From: Bacillota bacterium
GTDB taxonomy: Bacteria; Eremiobacterota; SpSt-956; JAKJGF01
Assembly: GCA_029555925.1 (NCBI GenBank)
Contig: JAKPQU010000211.1
Location: 1-39,958, forward strand
Reading direction: 5' to 3'
DNA: 39,958 nucleotides
Every line of letters starts with the position of its first letter. Position 1 is the stretch's first letter. Of this stretch, positions 1 to 8,900 are shown piece by piece. The translations under genes and the position numbers were made by a program. The notes below the pieces were generated by a model that ran no database searches, had not been told where the DNA came from, and saw only the letters and a program-made list of their open reading frames with translations.

Positions 1-15
1 GACACCCTCCCTTAA

Positions 16-35
16 TCCCTCCCTCAAGGGAGGGA
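16..35. repeat. Short perfect hairpin (TCCCTCCCT / AGGGAGGGA)
   Basis: Two 9-base perfect inverted arms are separated by 2 bases, in a C/G-rich patch unlike the AT-rich surroundings. It lies beyond the 3' end of the first minus-strand gene. It could be a terminator stem for that gene or part of a dispersed intergenic repeat. No T-run follows on the minus strand, so a classical terminator is not well supported. Confidence 0.5.
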
Positions 36-99
36 AATAAGACGTTATTCCATAAGGGTAATATTAATTTATAAAATCTTTTTTCTTAACTTAATGACA

Positions 100-121
100 T
101 TGCGCGTTACGCGTCACGATT
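100..121. repeat. Heptamer repeat array A (ACGCGTY class)
   Basis: Short array of the 7-base unit ACGCG(T)(C/T), seen as GCGCGTT ACGCGTC ACG. It overlaps the last codons and the TAA stop (107-109) of the neighbouring dehydratase-like gene, so that protein's final residues Arg-Asp-Ala are read from the repeat. The same class recurs in at least eight other places in the window. Confidence 0.7.
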
Positions 122-1357
122 CTCATATAAAGTATAATCGAACATCTCAATAAAAGCTTCAAGCCTGGTTTTAAGCTGTCCGTCAGAATAATTTCTGCTG
201 TCTATACAATCCCCGCTCAGTTCCAGTAAAGGTATATTTTTCATTGAAAGGGCATCTTTTATGAGTCTTATTCCTCCATTGATTTTCCTGCAACTCGACT
301 GAGAAAAATGTACAGCTCCATGGATGTCGAAAAAATCACAGAGTTCCATGATCTTATCAACCCTGTTACAGGCAGAACCGAAAAAAGGAGAAGACATGAT
401 CTTTTTTGCCAGCCCTTCCAGAGGGTCTTCTAAAGAGAGTTCTTCCCAGTATATATTATTCATTTCTTCAAAAACTACCGACAGGGACTCATTTTTCTTC
501 AAAACGTCCGTAAAAGATTCTTTATAAAAAGGCACGAAATAAAGCCAGAGTATTTTTGTCTGCTCCCGGTGAAGATTGAAGGAGCGGGATTTTTTCCTCA
601 ATTCTGCGAGTAAAATTTCCGAGATTTTTACTCCCTGCAGGCTTCCGTAAAAAAGATTGAAATTGAACAGGCCGAACACAGGTTTTGCCCCCATTATCCC
701 CGGGTAGTCTCTCCTCAATTCCATTACTTTTACCATGTTTTTCCTGAGCTGATTTGAATATTTCAGGGATCTTCTGAGTTTCTCTTCCGAATATTTCATT
801 CCTGTATTAAATTCAAGCCATTTTATAAAATCTTCAAGCTGTTCTTTTACATACTTAACGGAATTTTCACTGTTGTCAAAGGGAACGTCAAGATAAAAAT
901 GTTTTTCACTTTTATCATAAAATTCTCCGATTTTTCTTATGGAATCACATAACTCCGATGAGGTGACAATCATGTCCGGCGAAGGTATTAATCCGCTCCT
1001 TACAGCCCCTGCGGCACATTTCTGAAAGGAGCAGAGTTCCCTTGTAAGTCCCGCACATTCTATGGAAGAGATCAATCTGTTTGACACATTAAATTTTGCC
1101 AGTATGGAAGAAGCCATTTCAAATACAAAAGACGAAATATTCATGGAATGAAATATCTCTGACGGGAATAACAGATTATGCCATACACTTCTCTCTTTCT
1201 TATTCAGAGTCTTCGAATAAGCTTTAATACAGGCAAGAGTCATATGACTGTTATAAGAAAATTCACGATTTATTGATGCAGGGATAAGTATTGAAGCTAT
1301 AAAACTAAACAATACGGGATGTGTGTGAAGAAATTTTATAAATCCCAATCTCTTCAT
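107..1357 (-). CDS. 2-hydroxyacyl-CoA dehydratase-family protein (larger subunit)
   Basis: Protein of 416 aa in the HgdB/FldBC/BcrC-type family. Characterised members bind Fe-S clusters and remove water from 2-hydroxyacyl-CoA by ketyl-radical chemistry; related double-cubane proteins perform other low-potential reductions. The family signature is clearest near the C-terminus: a Ser-Ser-Cys segment (about residue 353), then a stretch on the pattern 'iPlLeL-GD...GQLkTRLEAFIEMF' (about 371-405). Cysteines at about 101, 109 and 113 could also be cluster ligands. The start overlaps the stop of the upstream gene as ATGA, so the two are translationally coupled and probably form a heterodimer. No ATPase activator (HgdC/FldI type) lies nearby. 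The last codons and stop lie in a heptamer repeat. The family call is firm; the substrate is unknown. Confidence 0.85.
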   Translation of the reverse strand: MKRLGFIKFLHTHPVLFSFIASILIPASINREFSYNSHMTLACIKAYSKTLNKKERSVWHNLLFPSEIFHSMNISSFVFEMASSILAKFNVSNRLISSIECAGLTRELCSFQKCAAGAVRSGLIPSPDMIVTSSELCDSIRKIGEFYDKSEKHFYLDVPFDNSENSVKYVKEQLEDFIKWLEFNTGMKYSEEKLRRSLKYSNQLRKNMVKVMELRRDYPGIMGAKPVFGLFNFNLFYGSLQGVKISEILLAELRKKSRSFNLHREQTKILWLYFVPFYKESFTDVLKKNESLSVVFEEMNNIYWEELSLEDPLEGLAKKIMSSPFFGSACNRVDKIMELCDFFDIHGAVHFSQSSCRKINGGIRLIKDALSMKNIPLLELSGDCIDSRNYSDGQLKTRLEAFIEMFDYTLYENRDA

Positions 1358-2385
1358 AATCTGTCCTCAAACATTTCTATAAAAGCCCTTATTCTGCTGG
1401 CAAGCTGCCCTCTGGCTTTCACAGGATAATCACCTTCTATTACGAGAACCGGTATATCCATAGAACGAAGGGAAGAAACTAACATATGGATGTCCCAGGA
1501 AAAAATATCACAGAATTTTATCAGATAAAATATTATACCATCTACTGAATAATTTGCAATTATCTCTTTAATATTCTTTAATCTCTCTTTAACAGAACCG
1601 CACATTCTGGCACATGGTGATTTATGAAGATACCCTTCAGAAAGAGCTTCGAGGGGAGGTTTCTGGGTATCCAGAGACATGCGGACATGCCGTAAAAAGC
1701 AGAAATCTTCATATACTACTTGAGCACCTGATGATTCTATAAGATTTATAAATGTGAGATCTTCCATTGCGCTGCCGGAAATCATTACTCTCGGTAAAGT
1801 TTCTTTAGTCCCCTCAAAATCTTTATTAAGAATTTCTTTTAATTTAATATTCAATTCAGCCGGGGCCGGCTGCTTTATTATTATATCCATAATATATGAA
1901 GAAGGAATATAAATATCTCTTCTGAGAAGTTCTATTTTCCTGAAGAATCCTCTATTTTCATTGTATAAAAAAATAGCTTCTTTTATTTTATCTGAAGAAA
2001 TTTCAGAACCTGTATAATGTTCAAGCATTTCTTTTAAACATGTTATTTGTTCCGTAAAATACCTCGCAGCGGAACTACCGGTTTTTCTCGGCATATCCAG
2101 AAGGTGAACAAAAGGAAGATATGTATATTTTTTTACTATATCATAAAATCGTTCCATAGAGTCACAGGAACTGGCTATGATAAGACCGGCAAAAGATTCA
2201 GAATCTAAAGTAAGGGATTGATTGAGACAGCTTCGTGTAAACATACAGAAATTTCCGGGAAAATAACTGTAAGATTTTTCAGGGAAATCCCCGAGTCCAT
2301 TCAGACGAAAAGGAACCAGGCCCGATGCGGTAATAAGTTCAATTGGAATATGGCAGCAGTAATAACCTGCATATTTTCCGGACAT
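1354..2385 (-). CDS. 2-hydroxyacyl-CoA dehydratase-family protein (smaller subunit)
   Basis: Protein of 343 aa. The N-terminal segment GYYCCHIPIELITASGLVP matches the family opening in which a cysteine-containing loop precedes 'P-E-L-I-x-A-x-G'. Other cysteines lie in NFCMFTRSC (about 47-53), SSC (about 69), and SPCARMC and IKFCDIF further on. The latter is the usual late Fe-S ligand region, followed by 'iPvLviEGDYPVKARGQLASRIRAFIEMF'-type sequence. It is first in a two-gene operon, preceded by a good promoter and by GGTGATG just before the ATG. Together with its partner it looks like the two-subunit component of a dehydratase, or a double-cubane reductase. No acyl-CoA ligase, transferase or activator is present to point to a substrate. 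Confidence 0.85.
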   Translation of the reverse strand: MSGKYAGYYCCHIPIELITASGLVPFRLNGLGDFPEKSYSYFPGNFCMFTRSCLNQSLTLDSESFAGLIIASSCDSMERFYDIVKKYTYLPFVHLLDMPRKTGSSAARYFTEQITCLKEMLEHYTGSEISSDKIKEAIFLYNENRGFFRKIELLRRDIYIPSSYIMDIIIKQPAPAELNIKLKEILNKDFEGTKETLPRVMISGSAMEDLTFINLIESSGAQVVYEDFCFLRHVRMSLDTQKPPLEALSEGYLHKSPCARMCGSVKERLKNIKEIIANYSVDGIIFYLIKFCDIFSWDIHMLVSSLRSMDIPVLVIEGDYPVKARGQLASRIRAFIEMFEDRL

Positions 2386-2428
2386 AACATCACCATTTTA
2401 TATAAGTGAATAGTGAGTAATAAACTAT

Positions 2429-2457
2429 ATAATAACACAATCACAGTACAGAGGCAA
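2429..2457 (-). promoter_or_regulatory. Sigma70-like promoter of the dehydratase pair
   Basis: Read on the minus strand: -35 TTGCCT (2452-2457), a 17-base spacer, and -10 TATTAT (2429-2434). The expected start site near 2422 lies about 37 bases upstream of the ATG at 2385. A GTGAATAGTGAGTA heptamer pair lies in the leader. Confidence 0.6.
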
Positions 2458-2787
2458 TTTTTATTTTATCTATCACAAAATTTAATTTTATTGACTTTTT
2501 TCTCTATCATTTGTGTAATTCTCATTATTGAGAGAGAGCAATAGTTTTTATATTTAAGGAGGAGCATTATAATTCAATAAAATATACCTGTGCTGCCGTG
2601 ATATTTTTTTCTCCGGAACACCAGACAGGCAGACTACTATGTCTAAAGCTAAATAGTATAAAATTCGGATTCTTATCTATATCAATGCCTGACGTATAAA
2701 TTATAAATAATTCTACCATAAATATATATAGATACATGTTAACTTTTTGTTAAACTTTGTAGATTTCTATCTGTACTTACTCATTTT

Positions 2788-2871
2788 GTCATTGCGATGA
2801 GCGAAGCGACGAAGCAATCCCAACGGTTTCTGTTGTAATCATGGGATTGCTTCGCTTCGCTCGCAATGACA
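2788..2871. repeat. Dispersed inverted repeat of the 'GTCATTGCGA...GAAGCAATC' type
   Basis: The left arm (2788-2823) and right arm (2842-2871) are nearly perfect reverse complements, both carrying GCGAAGCG and GAAGCAATCCC, around an 18-base loop. From general knowledge, sequences of this type occur as intergenic palindromic repeats in many unrelated bacterial genomes. Its place just past the stop of the 2851-codon gene would also let it act as a 3' stem on that transcript. Confidence 0.75.
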
Positions 2872-2911
2872 GGATTCTCTTTACTTTTTGCGTAAGTCCT
2901 GTTCTATGTGT

Positions 2912-5900
2912 TCAGTGAGATTCGTATCCTTTCAATCCTCCTCTTGGGATTATAAGAGTAAATTTCTCCGGTATTACAGGTATTTCTTTTTTATCTGCCG
3001 TAATATAATTCTCGCCGTTTTTATTGATTATTGAAATATTTGCCTCTTTAAATGTCTCCAGGACACGGGGTTTAAATTTATTCCACAGGCCTTCCGTAAT
3101 GTCTGTTTTTACACCATGTCTGTACTGAAATCCCTCAAGTTTTTTCCATGGATCAAAAAAGAGAAAACTTCCTTTCGATGCTCCTCCGAGGAGTTTTGTC
3201 CCTCCATAGGGTCTCGGGGTTGTAATAACATTACCTGCCACGTCAAAGGTAAGGCCTCCGAAAAAGAAATCTCCTCCCATAAGTGATTCTCCCGCATATT
3301 TTGTGGCATATCCCAGAATTCTGACGTCAAGGTTCTGACATCTCGGATCATTTACGGAATTGGTCCAGGCTCTGTCTACAATATTTCCCATGATGAATAC
3401 ATGACCGCCTTTTGAAGCATAACCGCAGACTTTTCCTGAATTTCCGTATATATAAACATTCCCGTGATGCATAACCATAGCGGTGAAATTCTGTGCATTC
3501 CCGTGAACCCTTATTGTTCCCCCCTGCATAAAGGCTCCCGTATATTCCCCGGGTTTCCCGTAAATATCTATTGATACATCATCTGTATCACCTGTGCCGA
3601 AAGGCGCTGTGGAAATACACCTCTGTCCTGTTACTCTGTAGAGGATAAATTTTCTCCATCCCATATCATAGGCTCCGGATAAAAATGGTGTCAGAACTGT
3701 ATCTCTGTCTATACCTTCAGGGAGAAAACCTGTGCCGTCTACTATGAGTATGTCATCTTTCGATTGCGGCCCTGTCATGGCAGATACGGATTTTATATCT
3801 GTTTTCCTGTAGCCTTCTGCTGAAATATTATCAAAGAGTTTATATAAAATATTTACTGTTATATCTCTGAGGGAACCTTTGGCTTTATCTCCCGTATTTA
3901 TTGTCCGCAGATAATCTATAAGCCATGTGAATGTTTTTATGGCAGATTTTTCATTGTCTTTCGAATGTTCTACCATATAATTTAACGTAGAGGTATATTC
4001 TTCAAAAGTCCATGAAGCAATATTCTCGAGTATCTTATCTTTCATTTGATGGAAATTATTTTTTACAGTCTCCTCTATAGCAGGAAATTTTTTTTCACCT
4101 TTATAAGATCTTCTGTAACTGTAATGAGTTCCGGGATCTGTGAGATTTACCGTTTTACCGTATCTGTCTATAAATTCCATACCTGTGATCCCGGATTTTT
4201 CATCGAAGGTTGCCCTGCTTATCATACCCGGACTTACGAAGGTTTCATCTGCTTCTGCTCCGTCTATAATACCTGTCCTGTCCATAAGATCTAGCATTAC
4301 GTGGCCCGCCTGTTCTTCGGAAGCAATAATACTGAAAGCTCTCAATTTATCGCCTTTTCTTTCATGCCAGATCATGCTTACATTTGGTCGCAGATCTGCA
4401 GGGTCTTTCAGATCCACTCTTTCCGTAATATGCCTGTAAGGATCATGGCGAAGGCAGAGATATTGATAGGGGCCGTCAGGAGAACTGGCAAATTCTACCC
4501 TTTGAACCCTTTCGAGGGATTCTCTTTCATGTTCTTCTACTAAGAGGAGATCATCGCCTGTAGTGGGTGAAAAACTTTCAAAGAGTGCCCAGTCGGGATA
4601 GGACCATTCATCTGAAAGGAGGTGGAATTTCAGAGCAGCCACATCTGTGTCTGTCCCTGCGAGAGGAGTATGACCGAACTGTTCAACCCTCTGTTTCAGA
4701 GCTTCATAATTGGTAGTTTCTCCGTTATGAGTAAGGGCAGTATTGAGTTTTGAGAAAGGATGGGCATTCATCTGTTCTACGACTGAACCTGTGGCAAGTC
4801 TCACATGTATTATATTATTCGGTGCAGGGGGAGTTTCCCATGGTATCTCTCTTCCTGCAGTTTTCCAGCATGCAAAATTCTTCCCGCATGACAGCACTGT
4901 AGCTATTTTCTTTGTTCTCTGTTTATATCTGTATTTATTCCATGGATAGGGATATTTTTCAAAAAATCCTTTCTCTGCAATCCATCGTACGGCAGGATTA
5001 TTCTCTATTATTTCAGGCGTTATTTCCTGTATATCATATTTTTCTCTCCAGAAATTTTCATCTCTCAATTCCCTCTCTATAAAGCTTTCTCTGTATTCGT
5101 CTTTTATTTCATAGGCATAGAGCATGGACGATATGAGGACAGCTCTGTTAAAAACAAAACTGTCTTCTGCTTTTCTCATAAATTTTTCATTATCTCTGTA
5201 ATTTTCTTTGTTTATCCCCGGAAACAGTATTTCCCATAGAGATTTTTGAGGCTCTTTAAAGAGATTATTTTCTATATAAGACTGAAGGGCATTTTTCTTT
5301 ACGCGGACAAAAAATCTGTATATATCTCCCGGATCAGTAGACTCTGCTCCAAAATCTCTAAAATCTCTTTCTTCTCCGGCCTCGTTTTTTCTGTAAGAAT
5401 CTCTTTCTCCTATGAGGCCGGTAGGGCCTGGAAACAGTTCGAAAACATCTTCCAGAAAGACTTTTCTGATTATATTTACCAGATTTTCCCTGCTACGGAT
5501 GGTCTCTTCTCTCGCTCTTTTTCTTAACGTGCCATTTGTCGTCTCTCTGAGAGAAGACTCTATTTCAATCTGTAACGGATCTTTCACAAGAACGGTGAAT
5601 GCATATTCATCTGGATTTGACGGGAAACAGAGGCTTTTCGCCATACCTACGCCATCCATGCCACGGTTTTCCATAGACTGAAGGGTTTTATGGAGTATTT
5701 CTGCCGGCACAGGTTCTGTTCCATGAACTGCAGCCACTCCGCAGTTTGATACTCCTGTCTGTCTCTGCTCGAAATGTGGTTTCGGCAGATCCCTTACCTT
5801 CTGTCTTGCAAGCTGTAATGATGCTTCACGCCTGAGTCTTATACGGTGATCCACTCTTTCTTTAAGACCCATCCAGTGTATCAGGTCAAATCTTCCTCTC

Positions 5901-8900
5901 AGTTCTCTTATATCCTTTATCCCCAGCGATGCAAGAGAACGTATGACCTGCATCTGCATCATGGTAAAAGCATTTATAATCTGAGTCGTATTTTCTTCTA
6001 TATCTCTGAGTTTCTGCATGATGAGATTGCTTGTGGCAATACCGCGGGAGCATCCGTCATGACAGTTCCTGTTTCTGTCACAACCTATGGCTACCATAGG
6101 GCCTGTTCCCCATATGACTCCGTCCGCTCCCAGAGCAACAGCTTTTATGACATCTTCATATGTTCTTATGCCGCCGCTTACGAAAAATTTAATATAATTC
6201 CGAAGACCGTCTCTTACGAGCCTGTTATGAATAAGAGGAATGGCATATTCAATATGCATGCCCATCTGTCCTTTGATGATATTGGGGCTTGCTCCCGTGC
6301 CTCCTCTGGGCCCGTCGAGCCATATTTCTATATTCATGCCGTATTTTTTCGCCCATTCAGCCGATTTTTCAGACAGATTTTCCGTCCCTTCAATCATGCC
6401 TTTTTTCGCTATAATATCCACCGTATTGTCTTTTGCTATACGGGCAAGGCCTGCCGCAATAAATTCTATATCAATGGAAGGAGATACTTTTACTGCTATT
6501 ACTGCATCGGGATTAATCATCCTCACTATATCTATAAATGCCTTCACATCTTCTATGGAATAACAGTTATGAAAGGGGAAGGGAGATATAATACTTGTAT
6601 AAGAATAATCTATAGAATCCGTGCAGAGTCTTATAATCTGCTGAAATTCCAGAGGATCGAGTAATTTATCTTCATGAAGCTTATAAGCTTTATTCTGCAG
6701 GTATAACAGAGATTCTTTGAGCTCATCTGTTACTTCACCGGCGAGTCTGAATTTTTCCAGTTCTTTAACAGATTTTTCAGCATCTTCTTTCAGGGGATGT
6801 TTTTCCTTCTTTCCGAATTTATGGAGCATATTTATGAGTTTATCAAATTCCTCTTCTTTTATATACTGAATGCCTTCAATGCCGCGAAGATAGGCAACGA
6901 GCCTGTTTACCTTCTGTGAGAGTATATGACCTCCTATACCCATTTTCGCTCCCTGGCTGTAGGCAATAACTACACGGCGTGCTTTTTTTATGGTTTCTTT
7001 TGTTACGCCGAAAAGACCTGTTTTCAGTTCTGTAGACACATATGGTTCATCCTCTTTATCTACAATTGTTTTAAAGAGGACAGGACTCAAATCAGGTTCA
7101 TTTTTTATTCTCGTCAATATATGACTGTGTTTTTCAGGGATTCTGTTATCTTCAAGGATTTTTCTTATGTCTTTTATGCAGTACCATGTGCCGTCACGGA
7201 AAAATCCCTTTATTGATTGAACTTCCTGTTCGGTGAAAAATAGAGGTTCTCCCTTTTTATTCAGGAAGAAGGACGTCGCATACCCTCCTTCACCTGTATC
7301 GACCTGAATGCCCAGGACTCTCGCTGCTACCACCTGGGCTCTCCATGTGTCCAGACCTACGGAACCTACGGATTTACCTCCGAACATCCAGGGAGCTTTT
7401 AATGTAAGAGATTTTCCCAGATATACATCCGTTCTGACTCTGTTAACTTCTTCATCACTGAGATCTGCCGGATTTCTGCTGTATCTGAGTCCCATAACAT
7501 CGAAACCGTCTCCTAAATTGCCTGTGGCCTGAACATTTTTCAGATCAATCATGGACATATCACCTGAAGCCATACGGCCCATGGATTCTATTAATTTCCC
7601 CGGCCATACATAATCTTTAGAATAAAGAGACTGATTGTCGGAACCGAGACAGTAGAAATGATGGGGAAGGGCTGCAGGTTTTATGAGTTTCTTTAGTTCC
7701 GAATAACATATATGTTCCCTGTTTATCTCGAGAGAATCTTCATGCTTAATAAGTTCTTCATTTATTTTTTTATAGACTTCAATAATAGATGGATCTTCAA
7801 ATATATCTTTCTCTATTCTTTCCTCTAAAATATTAAAATCAATAAGTCTTCCTTCTTCTCCCACTGTTTTCTTTATATCTTTAAATCCTGAAGCCCCCAG
7901 TACTTCAATAATCTGCACCTTTCTGGATTCCGCCTGATTCTGCAGTCTTTTTACTGCCCATTCCGGTTCAAGACTGATCAACTTTTCAGTAGACGTTTTT
8001 TTCTGAATAATAGCCTGGTATGCAGAAGGGTCAAGGGAAAGGAGTGCTGCAAAATCTATAGCGGTGGCATCTGCTCCTCTCTGAATAGTTTTCTGTGTGT
8101 CTGAAGCGAGCCTTATGCCTCCCGATGCGATAATCGATACTTCAAAACGTTTGCCTGTGGACAGAAGATAATGATGAAGCGCTCTTACTGCCTTTGATGT
8201 TACAAAATATTTATCTCTGTTTCTGAGTCCTTCTATATGAATGACATCAACATTTAATTCCAGCAGATAATCTATTTTTTTCTCTATATCATAGACAAGT
8301 GTTTCATCTCCTATTATGTCATATTCACTTACAGGCAGATAACCGCTGATAAGAGGCACATTTTTCCCCTGCTGCCAGGCGCACTCCTTTACATAGGTAA
8401 GTGTTTCCGCCATGCCTTTGTGGAAAGGAAGTTCAAACATAGGGCATGTCCAGAGATTCTGCAGAAATTTCCTCCCTACCGTTTGTCCTGTTATGAGTCT
8501 CTGAGCTATATCGTAATTTACTCTGGGAACAATGACGGAAGGCAGTTTTTCATAATTTCCTTCTTTAAGAAAAGTGGGATAATGTTCAAGAAGGGTCTGG
8601 AAATCCATGATAACAAGGCTTTTCTGTTTTTCTGCCACAGTTATGAGGGCAAGTTCTACCTTTCCGTTACTTTCCAGTGGCATTACATTGTAAATAACAG
8701 GTGTTCCTATAAGCAACTGCGGATGTTTTCTGTTTATTATATGTCCTTCTTCGTCAAACACACAGAAGGGATCCCTTTTACCCAGTGTTACTGACAGTTC
8801 TTCATCGGGGTCTCCCTCATGGAGCCGGTTCTGGGCAGGCCCTACTATATGGAAATGTGAAAATCTTTCTGCATCAAAGCCTATACCCATATGTCTGTCT

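Larger units (their letters stand above)
2386..2911. other. Long gene-free gap between the dehydratase pair and the giant gene
   Basis: Apart from the promoter (2429-2457) and the dispersed inverted repeat (2788-2871), this gap is very AT-rich. It holds a GTTAAC...GTTAAC dyad near 2738-2755 and an isolated AAGGAGG near 2559 with no start codon at a usable distance. I see no open frame or RNA gene. It may be a decayed gene. Confidence 0.4.

Noticed and set aside
2555..2580. AAGGAGG site in the 2.4-2.9 kb gap as a sign of a small gene
   Set aside because: No ATG, GTG or TTG opens a frame of useful length within SD distance.
5846..6664. 272-codon open frame on the plus strand
   Set aside because: It lies wholly antisense to the FMN domain of the giant gene, which has clear family motifs in its own frame. 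The antisense protein is rich in Tyr, His, Ile and Phe and shows no domain.
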